A stretch of DNA of 64,000 nt from Gymnogyps californianus (GCF_018139145.2 NC_059471.1:48057486-48121485), one strand, 5' to 3'; shown: positions 48,170 through 61,984, counted from the stretch's first letter. The notes: generated by a model not told the origin, from the letters alone. Program-made: numbers and translations.

Positions 48170-48635
48170 CACAGAATCACCCAGAATCACAGAAGGTTTG
48201 AGGCTGTTTTGAGACACTCCAGATGTGTCTCACCAGTGCTGAGTAGAGAGGAAGGATCACCTCCCTTGAACTGCTGGCAATGTTCTAAAGCAGCCCAGAA
48301 GGCTGTTTGCCGCCTTTGCTGCAAGGGCACATTGCTGGCTCATGGTCAAACGTGGTGTCCACCAGGACTCCCAGGTCCTTTTCTGGAGAGCTGCTTTCTA
48401 TCTGGTTGGCTCCCAGTGTGTACTGATGCATGGTGTTGTTCCTACCCAGGAGCAGGACATTGCACTTCCCTTTGTGGAACTTCATGAGGTTCTTGTCAGC
48501 TCATTTCTCCAGCCTGTCAAGGTCCCTCTGAGCACACCCCTCCGGTGTATCATCCATTTCTCCCGATTTTGAATTGCCTGCAAACTTGCTGAGGGAGAAT
48601 TTTGTCCCATCATCCCAATCATTAATAAAGAACCT
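48170..48635 (-). mobile_element. Avian CR1 LINE 3' fragment, internally deleted
   Basis: The plus strand is the reverse complement of the 3' part of an avian CR1. The 3' tail repeats (CACAGAATCACCCAGAATCA) are at the left edge. Then follow TGTGTCTCACCAGTGCTGAG, GGCACATTGCTGGCTCATGG, CACCAGGACTCCCAGGTCC, GGAACTTCATGAGGTTCTTG and CAGCCTGTCAAGGTCCCTC. On the minus strand a 66-codon frame (48,485-48,285) preserves part of the reverse-transcriptase C-terminal region, with LGRNN, SSPEKDLGVLVD and HEPAMC. Sequence that normally separates HLE from the 3' tail is missing at about 48,195-48,220, so the copy has an internal deletion of several hundred bases. It is 5'-truncated, as most CR1 copies are, and cannot move. 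Confidence 0.88.
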
Positions 48636-51600
48636 TCAAAGTTTTCAGCGCAGTAGCTGTTGTCTCTAAAATTAGTAGATACCTGCTCACTCATGAAGAT
48701 GATGTATGTATCACCATACTGAAAATCTCAAAAGGAACTGGTAGATCCATACTAGTAATTGTGTGACAATGACAGTGAATTTTTCTTCTCTATTTGGATT
48801 ATAAAAGTTTGGATGGCCTTTGTTTGAGTTGTGTGGTATAAGCAATTAATGGACTGAGTTCTCTCACTGCACAGATCATACGCTGTTTTTTCCCACGGCT
48901 AGGAAGCCAGTCTCAAGTAAGTTGTTGGTATCCCTCTACACAGAATCAAAGTTGCACATGATATGCAACACTATGCATGTCTAGAACATACTGGGAAAAA
49001 CTAAATTATGTCCCTTGTTGACAAATTCAGCCTTAAAATGTACTTTATTCAAGCACAAAATCTGTTTAGAGACCAAGGAATTCTGGAATAGCTGCCCAAA
49101 AATCTGGGCTGTTTTTCTCCACAAAACAGATAACTCTCCAATGCCTCATGCCTTGTGAGATTAACTATCAGAACCCTAGGTCTGATGGTTTGAAACCTCA
49201 GTAAACCTTTCAGATGAGTAAAAAGCCCACTTAGCTCCCTGGTGCTTCTTCTACAGACTAATTCTTCAGGACTGGGCATGTGAACGAGACTACCATAAGA
49301 AGACAACAGGGAAGAACACCTGGTGCTCTCCATGGCTAGAAGCCATCTCTGACAGACAGGAAATTTCAGCACGGCAAGAGACGAGCACGCTCTGAAAAAG
49401 GCAAGCATGCTCTGACACTCCTTATGTGGAAATAAAGCTGGTGGCAGATGACATCTTTTGAAACTGGTCAAATACTGTGGAAAAGACAAGCTTCTAACCT
49501 GAGTAATAATCAGCCTCTTCAGTAATCTTTCTGTTGCACTTTATGGCTGGAAGGAAATGAAGGTGTTTTCACTTCCAGTTCTTTGCATGCCATCTCAAAG
49601 GGATGCTGAGTGATGCAATATACAAATGCCATTGCTACAGAGCGAATGAATACTTTAAAACTATATCTGCCCATTGATACCTGCGAGAAATGTCAGACTT
49701 GGAAGGAAAGCTCCAAAGGGAAAAAAACTACCCACACGCTGACAGATCAGGCTTTCATTTCCCATCTGATGATGAGAAATGAGATGAAGGTGATAACTTC
49801 TTGAGAGACGGTTGTATATTGATCCCCTTCCTGAGGAAAGGAAGATGTGATGCATGATACTTTCTTACCTTCCCCTTGTACTTCTTACATACTAGGAGTG
49901 GTAAGCAAGGTTTCCACATGAGCTGAACTGTAGCCCTCGAACCCTGTGGCTCCCTACAGTAAGCACCTGTGTATATACATTGTGTGACCCATCATTCCAC
50001 CCCTGTAACAAATCTCAGAATCAGCAGGACTTTAATCTTTTCTTTTGAGAGTGAAGTGTGATTTGTCCTAATCAACCAGGTCAACAGCACTCAGTCATAT
50101 AAACCAGGTCCTTACTGCCAAACCAAGGTTTCCTGCAGGTTTTGCCTTTGACTTAATCGCTAAAGAGAGCCTCCTCACTCCTTTCACTTTCTCTCTTGGC
50201 TTGTGCTATCCTCTACGTCCACCCAAGCATGGATTTAGATCACCTCTTTCAGTCCTGCAAGCCCATCGAAGACCATGCTGCTGGCTGCTGTGTCACAATC
50301 TCACATATTCACAGTGCAGCTCAACAGCTTCTCTTCCACTCGAGGGACTACTCCGTATGCTGTTTTCTGAACCCCAGGAAAAACTGTTGGTGTTACACTG
50401 AGCTTTTCTGGAACGCATGTTTCATTGGCAGTAGCCTGTCTTCAAGCCTCCTCCACCATGTTCGCCCACATGCCTCTTGGCTTATTCCTTAAACCATGCC
50501 AAGAACCTCATGAAGAGATTCAAGAACGTCAGCTGCATGACTTTTAGACGTGTCACATGGCTGCCCTGCCACCAAATCAGGAGGTTTGTCAAGCATGTAA
50601 ATGAATTACATTTTTCCCAGTCTTGGTTATGTAAAAATATTTTCATCTTATGTTCCCTAGTGTAAAATCTGCTTATACAATTTCTTCATTAAAACTACAT
50701 TATCATGATTCAGAAAGGAAATATTTATTTAAAAGATATTTCTGATAATGTTCTTAATGTGGAATAGGCCAAAAAAGTTAGAATGAAATCGTTAATTAGA
50801 GTCTAATTTACTAACACAAGTAGTCCCATTGATTTCAATAGAATTACATGAATTAGTGAAACAAGCAAGTTTTCCCTGAGGTAAACCTTTAAATTAAAAG
50901 TTGATGGAAATCTTGATATGAGGAACTGTTGACTGAATTTGAAATATGTAGCTCTGATTCTGGACTAATTTTTTACTTTAAGACTTGGTATGCTTGCCTA
51001 CGTATATTTTACCCAACGGAGAAGAAAGGAGTGTCTCATTAGAAAAATGAAATGTCAGCATATTTCTATGTTTCTCCTCTTTGCTCTTCATTTGAAATAA
51101 CTGGTTGTTTTAATGTGTTGGGTTTTTTAAAAAAGTAATTGAAATGATTGTAGAAAGCTAAGTCAAAATGTTTGGCGTATTCTTTTGAATTAGGTAAAGT
51201 TAGATTCTTATCTCTTTCATGTTATTTATTGCTTGACATATTTGATTTGTAGCATCTAAAAGCCTGGATCAAGATGGCAATCCCACTGTGCTATACATGC
51301 TGAATCCTGCTTTCAGTGGAGCAGCGAAGAGATTTCATGGCCCATACCAACATCTATTATACGCACAAATGTAAAGAGGTACATTCCACAAGCGTATGCG
51401 TATTCCTATGCATGTGGATGTGAGCGTGTGTGGACACACTTGCTCATGCATGTATGCACTTTGCCCTCGCTTTGAGAGTCTGATGTGCAGTGAGAGAATT
51501 TTAATCACATTTATTGACCTTTCTGAGAAGTGAAGGGAAGGAGGGGAGGGGGAAGCATACACACCTGCAGACTATTTCCTTTAAAGAGATGACTTTATGG

Positions 51601-54159
51601 TAATAGAGATGAGATGGAAGAAGAATACTGCCCATTGCCAGGAGCTTTGTTCACAATGCAGACAATACATGGCCTCAGAAGCCGACAGGGAACTGTTGCC
51701 ACTGGAATGAAGAACAGTATTGCCAGGGGGTCACAGAGCAGCGAGTGCAATTGATTAGAGGTATAAGTCTTAAGATGGCAGCAGGGAAAATGTTCAGTGA
51801 CCAAATCAATCTGCTAAATGACCTTTCTTCCAGATGCGTATAACGTTATTCTTTTAAAGCTGAATTTGCATTCAGGTGCTTTAGCTTAGCTGGTTTTGAA
51901 GGCACTGGGAACTGAGCGACTGTCTGTGGGAAGATAATTTAGAACAAAGGGTTCATGAGAGCATTTATTTAGCATGAAAAATACCCGCCTGATATTTGAA
52001 AATGGAACTACAAGGGAATCCAGAAATAAGGTGCAAGAAGCATAACTTAGCTAATGTTTATTAGTGATAGGTAACTGATTACCATTTAAAGGGCATTCCT
52101 AGTCCACTGATGTCAGTGGTAGCTTTTCAGGAGATGTTTGGCTGGGTCTTTGGTGAACATCAATCCCAGTCTGTAGAGATCATTTAAACACGGTGATTGG
52201 ATACTATTTAAGGCAGTAGACTCCTAAGTAAGTACATTGTTTATGACAAGCCACATTTATGCCTGTTTAAGTATGACATACTCTGTATTTCTCTTATGAA
52301 CTTCAGTGAGAGTTTTGGCAAGTAAAAATTAAGACTGGGCTATTTTAACCATGTTAGAGCTGGGTGCCTCTTTGGCCCTACTTCCTTCTGGTTTTTCTTT
52401 GGTCAGTACGGAAAAAAATACACATTGCAGTATGCTCAAATTTAACCCATTCGCATTTCTTGTCACATATTCCTGTGCACTGTCATTCAATCCTGACAAA
52501 AAAAACCAACCCACCTCTCTTTCGGTAAAGAAATCTTTTTCAACAGAAATTCTTTCTTCTTCAGATTCTGTTTATGCCATACTGTGCCCTGATTCTTACT
52601 GATGTGGAGAAATTCACGTCTCTCTTATGATCTAAAGCAGATCTGAACGTAACATTCCAAAGATGAAAGCTGCACGAGCAGCAGAAATCTCTGTTCTCAA
52701 TATCCTCTGTCAGGAGAAATGTTTTCAGCTACAAGACCAATTTATGCTCTTCACAACTGAGTAGTGAAAGTGCCTACTCCCAGATAAACTGCAGTATTCT
52801 GCAGATGTCATTATGCTATTGTAAGTGGCAGGAGAGCTTCACTGGTTGTGTTGGTATCTTGTATTTGCACTATAAAAGTTTCAACCATGAAGACAAGTTA
52901 CAGTTTTCAGCCTCAAATATTTCTTGATGGACTACTGCACATAAATGTCTTAATTTTCTCATGATTTCTGTTAGAATTCACTCTGCTAAAAGCTATTAAT
53001 TCAGACTGAGTGAAAAAGTAGTATTTTGGTATAAAACTTATAATACAATGTTACATCATTGTTTTTGACATATTTCATGGTTTCAAGATCTTTTTGCAAG
53101 ACAGCTTTTCATTTAAGTCTGACAGCTGAACATATTCTTTGTTATGACAAAGTATTGATGCTCATGTCTAGGAAAGATACTAACGTGACGGAAAATGTCA
53201 GAAAAGATTTCCATCCCCACACTAGGAAGTATAAAGTTTATACTACCAGAATCTGCTGTGCTCACATCTAAAAAGAGTACTTATTCAAATACTTTGAACT
53301 CCCACCTTTGCTTCTTTTTTATCTTAAGAATTCTTACACTAGAATAACAGCTAAATTAATCTTTGAATAGTATTTGTTGAAAATCCGATAGTGCTGATAA
53401 CGATGGATTTCCCTCAGTTTGAGTACACATATGCAAGAGGAATTCTGTTGTTCTCACATCCTGTTTTGTTCAGTGTTTTGGTATCCTACAGCTGGCATCT
53501 GAGAAACACAGTGAGTACCTGGTATAAGAAACTATCATCAGCATTGTACTGTCTTTAGCAACCATCCACAGGCACTACTCTCATATACACCTCTGCAATC
53601 AAAACCAAATCTCCTATTTCAGCTATGATATACAGCATTGAATCTCCCAGTTGCTGTAGCCAGGAAAGAAAAATGTGCTCAAAGCTTTTTTTTTTTTTTA
53701 AAGGGTAACACACTTCAACAATCAAAGGGCGAAACCAGCTAAAAAGTCACACAGAACTGTATTTAAAATCATTGGTTTGGGAGTATGGGGGCAGTGTGTG
53801 TGGGTTATGTGTGGGAGAAATCCCCTTAACTAAACGCATTAGAAAAATGGAATGAATGTAAAATTCAACAGTTTAATTGGATCCCGAGGAATTATCTTGG
53901 AACCTGCAAACTGGCTTCCAAGCCCTGCTAACCAACTTACCTTCATCAAATGCTTAAAGGCTTTCCTCACATTGTCAAAAGCATTTTAAGCAAGCACAGC
54001 ACTCAGCTACATACCATGACAAATTTTGCCTGTAGGCTGTTAAAATGGCTTCAAACTAGTGAGGCGTGCTCTTAAAATATATATATACTTTGTACATATT
54101 TCGTCCCAAGCTGGCTCCCTCCTCCCTAGCTGCTTTCTTTTTTTTTTTTTTTCTTTTAG
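48636..54159. other. Gene-free sequence
   Basis: The longest frame is minus 49,049-49,489 (146 codons), without recognisable domain or splice context. A palindromic-repeat fragment at 50,803-50,860 is listed separately. The strings CTGATGTCAGTGGTAGCTTT (about 52,108) and GAACTTCAGTGAGAGTTTTG (about 52,299) may be further scraps of old amniote repeats. T runs occur at 53,686-53,699 and 54,138-54,152. Confidence 0.55.
50803..50860. repeat. Fragment of ancient palindromic (MITE-like) repeat
   Basis: ACACAAGTAGTCCCATTGAT followed by TTCAATAGAATTACATG is a near-mirror (CCCATTGA / TTCAATAGAA). It matches the centre of the palindromic element also seen at 7,525 and 20,491. The centre normally reads CCCATTGACTTCAATGGG. 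Confidence 0.45.
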
Positions 54160-54870
54160 CCTTTATATCCTCAGAGTCTAGCAGGGTTATTAATTAATGA
54201 ACTTGTGTATTTTCCGTCTTTAGCTGCTGAAGACCGAGGAACTGTCAATCAGCAGGGACCCTCCTGAATTAGGTGAATGCTGACATTTGGCAAGTGTCAT
54301 CACAGTTGCCTGCCCATGCCCTTGTAATGCTCTAAGCCAGTGACCCTTCCCTCTTTGTCACACATTTCAGGTAGCACTCAGAGCTCATTGTGTGCAACTG
54401 AGGTCAACCGCCAACCAACCAAGTGCTCTGTCCTGCTCACACAAAGCTTTCCCTGAAGGCAAGAGAAAAGAATAATAAAAGGGGGAAATGGCCTGCTGAG
54501 CAAAGGCTCTGAGTCTTTTATAACAGGAGGTCGTTTTTGATTATAGGAAGGAACCTTCAGTGGCCATGGAAACCAAAATGCCACACAAAAGCCAGAGGGT
54601 GCTTGGGAGGTAAACAAGATAGATGAAAGGTGATGGTGCTTTTAATCTCCGCAATCAATGTGCTTAGGTGGGTGACTTTAATTTAATCCATGTCTGATTA
54701 ACCCTCTCCCTTTGTTTACGCCATTATAGGAGTTTTTCTCCTGTAAAATTTTTAAACAAATGTTAAAAAATTCCAGGAGCGGGCTGGTTGCTGCAGTGTT
54801 TTCATCCTATTCACTCCCCTGATGTAATCATGGATGTTCTCATTATCCACATAAATGCCTAATCCTTCTT
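54160..54870. promoter_or_regulatory. Candidate conserved non-coding element, motif-dense
   Basis: The interval carries TTATTAATTAATGAAC near 54,187, TAATCC (54,684-54,689, OTX/PITX-like), CTTTGTT (54,710-54,716, SOX-like), TGTTTAC (54,713-54,719, forkhead core) and TAAACAAA (54,753-54,760, a second forkhead core). A minus-strand frame at 54,378-54,617 is 79 codons and unremarkable. The motif density is seen; regulatory function and deep conservation are inference and would need cross-species alignment. Confidence 0.3.
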
Positions 54871-55166
54871 ACTCCTGCTAAGCTTATCCTCAGTGCTATA
54901 TTTTTGAATGAGAGAGTGAAAGTTCTTATACAAATACAAATTCTTGTGACTTTCTTTTTTGGACACCTAGCAGGATGAAATAACTGGAAACAATGGCACT
55001 CAGTAAAGAAACCTTTTCCATCAAGAAGCCTTGGAGCAGTTTGGTGAAAACTGGTTTTGATTTGGCTGAGTTATGAGCCCTTGAAAACTGCACATCGTAC
55101 ACGCTTAGACGTTTTTAAATAACAGCAGTGGTTTTAATGACAGCTGAATGTTCGGAAGGAAGTTGT

Positions 55167-55186
55167 GCCGTGCATGCGTGCACGGC
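55167..55186. repeat. Perfect 8-bp CpG-containing hairpin
   Basis: GCCGTGCA (55,167-55,174), loop TGCG, then TGCACGGC (55,179-55,186), an exact inverted repeat. It includes three CpG dinucleotides in otherwise CpG-poor sequence. Confidence 0.4.
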
Positions 55187-58100
55187 TAATTTACCTACTT
55201 ACTGAAAAATATACTCAGGGGTAGTGCTCCGAATGAACCCTGCCACATTCAGTTTGGGTTGGCTTACGCGACTGAAAATTCTCTCCGCCGGCTGCGCAAA
55301 GTTTTCCACAATAATGAGCATTTTATGGATGAGATTTTCAAAAGCCAATCCCCATTTAGGAGAGCAGATCCCACTCAGACAGGAGAGAGAAGGGAATAAA
55401 AAAAAAAGGCCCAGAGGAATTTGTGTTCCTACATCCCTTGGGGTTAAGGGGTACATTCAATAAAGACAGGCACTTAAGCACTTATCTCGGTCTCAGTGTC
55501 ATTAGAGTATGAGCTTTAAAACCTCTCTGAATCTTGTCCTGGCTCCTGAATGAAAATAAAATGCACACTCATTCAGTTAGGCTTCCTAAACAGTGTGGAG
55601 GAAGAGAAAGATGCTTCAAAATAGCATTTGCAGAAAGAACTGCCTAAGCTCACTGACTTCAAGTTATCTTAGCCATTTCCAGAGCTAAGATGCCTTTGCC
55701 ATGGCAGCCAACAGCTGCCTCTACCCAGCCAAAAACCAGGTCCTTTCCTGAGAGCAGCTGCCTGTCTCAATTCTTTGAAAAAGTAAAGCAGAGCTTAGTG
55801 TTTCCTTTTAAAATACAGGCAGAGGAGGCACTGTAACTGATGCTGGCCACTCTCTATGCAATAACCCAGCAGTAAGAGTGCTTGCCCAGGGAGCAGGAGC
55901 GCTGAGCACCATGCCTTCCTCAATGCCAGGATGCTTGAACCTGGTCCCCTGCTGCCCAGCCAAGCAGGTTGAGCCTGGAGGAGAGGACATTACTGGAGCT
56001 GGGCTGCTCCTCAGAAGCAAACATGATGACTGGGGGGCCCAGAAAGAAAAAAATGCGCGTGAGCGCCTAACTCTGTAACCCTGGCAGAAAGAGAAGGTCC
56101 CTCTGACAAGATGTCGCTTAGGCTTAGCAGGGAGCGATGCGCCTGGATGCTAGGCCAGACTAGTTCTTTGCTAGAACTGCAGTAAAACTGCAAATACTTC
56201 ACGAGCTTCAAGGTAAAATAAGAAATCATAAAAGAAAGACAAAATCCAAGCACAGCTTTCTGAGCTACAATTTCAGGCTAATCAAGCAAGTCTCTCTAAA
56301 TCCTGTTTTTTCTCTTGCCCTAATTCCATGAAGGGCCACAGATGTCGCAATGCCCGATTTTTAATTGACCTGCTGTTATTCACTTGAGAGGAATGTGCGA
56401 TGCAGAGAGTTAGGATCCTAATTATGAACTTCCCAGGAGTTACAAAGCAAGAGCATGAAGCTGCCTCTGCTAGCCAAAAGGAAGTGTAAAGGAAAAGATC
56501 TAGTTACTGGCTCTAGGCAAAGGAGAGGCTCTTCTTTCAGTGAGGGTTGACAGCTGTGAACCCTCCTGTAGAGTTAGATGCCTCAGCCAGGTAACACTGA
56601 GGAAAAGCACAGATGTTGTTAGTTGCCGCCTTCTGCTAACAGTGAGCACTCATATGCATTTGAAATATTCAGATCCTGCTCTTCTGTTAGGTCTGGGGCT
56701 TGACTCTTCCTCCACAGCTCCCCAATGGGGCCTCTATCCACTAAACTGGAAGATATTCTGAGACAGACATCAGAGCGAGCTCCTCAGCCTAAGTCTTTTA
56801 AACAAGGTGAGAAACATTTCACTTTTCATTGAATCCACAGCTATTTGTTATTGAAGAGACTGGATCCAAGAACCTTATGTGTGCCTAAGCTAGAGTAATT
56901 CTCTCTCTCTCTAAGTCAACTGGCATTTAAATCATTTATACAAAATGGAGCAGCATAAACAAGCAGGAAGTGAAAGGGGCCCACACAAGCATCTTTCAGT
57001 AACTTTTACCCTGACACTAGGAATTGTAGGTTCCAGTATCTGTCTGATATGATCTTGGTCATGGATAAGGGACACAACCAATTTCTCTTTATTCTCTTCT
57101 ACTTTGATTAGCCACAGTCAGAGATTACCTTCTGGAGTTCCTTGTTAGCAAGTCCCCACCACACAGCTAAACAGTGTCAGAAGTTTGAATATTACATAAA
57201 AAATCAAAAGGAGAAATATTAGTATATGGGGCCTTCCAGGTGACAAATCAGCAGTTAGGGACTGGAGGTGCTTTCAGGATTAGCTATCAGATGAACAATT
57301 GGTTTTCAGGGTCTTTGCGATGAATAAGTTTCACAACTCCTGTTCATGAATCTTTCCATGACTGAAGCTTTTCAGCTCTTTCAACAGCCCCAACCATAAA
57401 ATGTTCTGTATCTAATATTTTGAAAGGTTCGTGGTCACTCAGTTGGCACAAGAATTGCCCTTGTACATGTAATCTATGTGTGAATGCAATAGGAAGCACG
57501 AAGCTTTCCTTCTCCCTTCCTGCTTGTATCAACATAAAGGTTGCCTACAGCTGCAGTGATTCATGCTATGAAGATCCAGATTTGAATTAAACTTGCTTTA
57601 GACTTCACATGAGCTTGTAAGCATCTTTCAGGGAGTACTAACCTCTGATAAATTTCTTCTTTTGCCTAAGTATGTTCAGGAAAAGTTTCCCGAGATTCTC
57701 TGCAGCAAACAAAATTTGGTTTGCTTTGTCTAACAAATCCAAGGATTATTATTGACAATGTATTGTGTCACACCAAAGCATTCACAGCACCGTTCTCACA
57801 AAGGAGCAAAGAAAAAACAAATACTGCAATCCTTCCCTAATTTTGCTCAAGCAAAACTCAGCTTAGTATACTAGTTTATTTAATGAGAATCTTGTGATCA
57901 GTAACACCAGTTGGATTTGTAGAGTTCTGGCTTTTGACAAAGTACACTGAATCAAAGAGCCTGTGAAATATTTCTCAGATAACTACGCAGCAGGGCAAGA
58001 TCAGCCCGGTAGGATGGAAAAGGAAAGAGAAAGGTTTTTCCAGGGTTTTGGCAGGTTTTATAGGACCTTCCAGTCATCTATCAGAGGGTCACATTCTCAT

Positions 58101-60561
58101 TTTTGCCCTGGAATTTTTGTTGGTCTCTTTAAGAAGGTAAAGAATGCACAGAAAAAGCAAAGAAAGTAAGTGGTGGAAATATGCCACATAACAGGATCAA
58201 TATCTTACCCTGTAAAGGTAAAAGTAATGTATTATGTCATTTAGACAGCAAATTATAGAACTACTCAAGAAATAGAGGATAATGACTGAATGGAAGGGAA
58301 AAGGCTTTTTACTGACCTGAAGGGAATGTCAACAGTATCAAGACTGAGAATATTGCTATGAAGATGAGGAACTGAAGAGAAAGATGATAAAGTACTATTT
58401 TAGATTTTGCTTGTGTTCCTACCAGGACTTTTGGGCCATTCACCACTGCTTGTGACTGTTTCCACTTGTCTCCTTTGACTGCTTTAATAACATTTTGCAG
58501 ATGCAAAACAGTTTTTACCTATTACTTTGGGTGAATCTTCCAACATTTAAGTTGCCAACTTTTCTGGTATATTTTAAAATAGTTTATTTAAAAAAAACCC
58601 ATCACCTCCACACTCAATAACTTGAACACATCAGAATGAATGCATTATTTATTACATGCTCCACTCTGCTGAAAGAGTCCCTAAGTTGCAGTGGATAAAC
58701 CTGGGATTCTGAAAAAGGAAAAGATCGTTTCTCTCTTCACCATGTGGTCGGATTGTGACAGGCACAGCATCTGAATCCAGACAAATTGCTAGGGTCCTGT
58801 GAAGTTACAAGTATCCATGCCTGCTGCACAATAACACAAATGTTATATGTGGCCAATTTAGGCAACCCAGTGACCACCATGAAATCTATTGACGTTTTCC
58901 TTAGACTTAATGTGGATACTTAGCCAAACCTCTCTGGCTGAGCAACTGAGCTTTATCATACTCCTTTCCTCTTCTCCCAGCTAAAAATATAAATACCCTT
59001 ATATTTATGCTAGTGCAACACCACCTACTAGGAGGCAAGGGTAAGAAAGCTTGCTCTTTTAAAAATTAATGAGCCTTGGAAGGAAATGAAGCTGAGAGAG
59101 TATGAAAGCATATGAATTTCTCCTATACAGAAGAACCAGCATTCATTAAACTGTAACTCTACACTGTTCAAAGCTCCAGTCCACTTCAGGAGTAGATTAG
59201 TTTGAGTAAGGAGTATAGAGTTCAGGGTACGTATTTTTCTCCTACCTGGAAAAATGTATTACTGCATCTGTGGATAACAAGATCAGCAAATACATTTGCT
59301 TTGTCACAGTGACATGCGCCTACCTGTGCATTAGATGCAATAAAATTGGGTCTTGCAATAGTCCAAGAAAATGGGAGATTTATATCCAGTGCTAGATTTG
59401 GGGCTCTTCGCAATGGTAGCAATTGTAAGCATAATCCTATATTTAGACTGTCAAATGATGGGAATTGCATTAACTGAGCATGTTAAGAATGGCAGCCTGG
59501 AGTTTTTGGTACCAGTTAATATTAGAACTTCGAAGAGATGAAAATGAATGTTCTTACAAATAATTCTATTAAGCAAGACACCTTTCAATTGTTCCTTTGT
59601 TGCTCTTTTTACTTAAAAGGATTAAAAATTTACCCCTTTATAGCTCACTTTTAAATGCAACGAGATGAAAAACTATTGGAAACCAATAGATTACATTATT
59701 CATAGACATTTGTTTCCCAGATATGATCACATAACTTGGATTTTTGTACAGGAGGGTGTTACTTATTCTTTCTCATCCATCAGGAAATAGTCTCAAAGAA
59801 CTCATGTTCCAGGTCAGAATGCTAAACAAGAGCATATTGACCTGGATTCCTCTTGGTCTGTACATTTCAGACTTCTTCTCATATTCAGTCTTCTACTGAG
59901 GGTCGTTTCTATACAAAACGTTTCTATCAGTATATCTGCATCAAATGAAAGTTGATTGTTATTGATATAGGAGTGCAAACATACTGTGTTCCTAGTTACA
60001 TAGGTATAAATGTTATTCCTAATACCATCTCGGAATAAGATATACACATGCAATACAGATCATACAGAAATGACTGTACCTATGCTAATGAACCATTTTA
60101 CCTGAATCACCAAATGTAAATAAAGAAATACAACCTTACAACTCTGAAAGGAAATTGCTGTCAGATATGATGGATTGTATTTCCTGGCTCTATGGTTGGT
60201 AAGTTTATATTTAGTCTTCATTTGATTATCAGCTATCCATATCATGTTTATTGCATCATCAGTCACTAAGGGATGATCAAACAATTTCCATGAAGACACA
60301 GATCCACCATTAGAAATGGAGATTTTTGAGGAGACCCACTTGCTTTGTCTTTGAAAGACCAGCTATACAAAGAGTGATTTACCAAAAATGAGGAAGACTA
60401 AGTCTGTATTCTTTCCAGACAGCCACTGCTGCCATTTTTAAGCAACATTAATAAATGCAAGTAGAGCTGAGATGATGGAATCCAGTGTCTGAAACAGTTC
60501 TGCTTCTCTCATGAATATACAGGATGTGTAGTCCCAAAATCAGAATAATGTTCAGGTGCTA

Positions 60562-60580
60562 GTCACAAGAGGGAGCTCAG
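60562..60580 (+). promoter_or_regulatory. Candidate CTCF-like site
   Basis: GTCACAAGAGGGAGCTCAG resembles the CTCF core (CA-N-N-AGAGGGAGC). It shares its first 13 bases with the candidate at 6,358. Motif resemblance only. Confidence 0.3.
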
Positions 60581-61984
60581 TGCTTCACAGCTATAATAGA
60601 AATAGATCTGGACTGAGAAGCAGAATTTGAATAGATTGTAAAAGGATATAAAATTTATAAATCAATAGCAATTTTCAGTGCTTGGACTATGTTAATTCTT
60701 CTTGGATTTATCCTAGAACATCAGCCTTTGGCATCAAAGAAAGAAGAGTATTTCCCACTCAGCTAATATATAACTCACTTTCTCTGTCTTTTATCTTCCC
60801 AGTTCCTCATATTTCTATTTCTTTTTCAAAAGTAAGGTTAAAATGGAATGGAAGCTGACAGTTCATAACAGCAGTTTAAGGCAAAGAAATACAGTAATAC
60901 TGTATTAGTCTTAGGAGTAGACCAGAACCAAACTTTCTATCACGGTTAAAAATATTCAGAACTATACATTTGAATTATCATGATATTTGAAATGGTATGA
61001 TAAATAAAATGCAGAAAAATGGCAATGGGTTTTTTAAAAAAAATCTGGTTGCACACCTGAGATGTCCTGGCTTGATAAGTGCACATTGTAGATAAGCTAC
61101 AGAGCATCACAGCCGTGGGCACCATATTGGTATGCACCCAAATGGTCAGCTACACCAGCAGCCCAGGAATCAAAGAGTGAACGAGCTGCCACAGAGCGAA
61201 CCTGGTTATTTTTGGAATTAACACATTTGTCTGGAATATTTTGGTTTAAAAAACTGCATTTTTGAACTGAGGAACCACCGACTGATAAAATTGCGGTCGG
61301 GTGAACTTGAAAGCAAGGGTATTAAAGATAGGAATCATGACAACTAACACAAAATTTTCAAGAAACCCAAACTTATTCCAATCTTTGGACATGCATAGTA
61401 CTTAAATTGTGTTAAGTCCGACCCATAAGTTGTATCATGGGAAAAAGTATGATTTGGGCATTTCAGTGTTTGTTGTTCCAGATTAAACTAGGCTGATTTT
61501 TTAACAATGGTTCTTTTCTTATTTGCCTCACCCACTTCTGGTGTTGCCTGGGTGATGTAGTTGTTCAGATGTTGTGGGCTTCTTTGAGTGTTTACTTATC
61601 AGTAGTGCAAAGCCTGTGGAATGGATTGGTTTGCTGAATTGGATTTACAACTGTTTTTCTTCCCCAGAACAGTGGAAAGTAACTGAAATGGTCATGTATT
61701 TCCTCCTTATTCCTGTAGATTCCCTTATCTTCACATGTCTCTTAACCTGCACTATCTTTGACATTCTCTCCCTTTTTCATGCTTTACATTCCCTGGCATG
61801 TTTCCCACTCCTTCTTGCAAAACCTACATTATCCTCATCTTCTCTGGGCCATCTGTTCTGAAAATGTCTGGTGAAATGGGTAATTTAAAAAGTAGAGTCT
61901 GTACATATGTCACCAGAAGAAGATTTGTGATGATTGCAAACTAGAAGCTGAAGCAAATAATCTCTCCAACACCTTTACTAGGAA

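Larger units (their letters stand above)
54871..61984. other. Gene-free sequence
   Basis: No frame above about 85 codons. The interval is A+T-rich and largely unique, with a (CT)n stretch near 56,900-56,914 and a small G+C-richer patch at about 55,830-56,030. The string CAGGCACTTAAGCACTTATC near 55,468 may be a scrap of an old repeat. I see no RNA gene or other mobile element in it. Confidence 0.55.
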
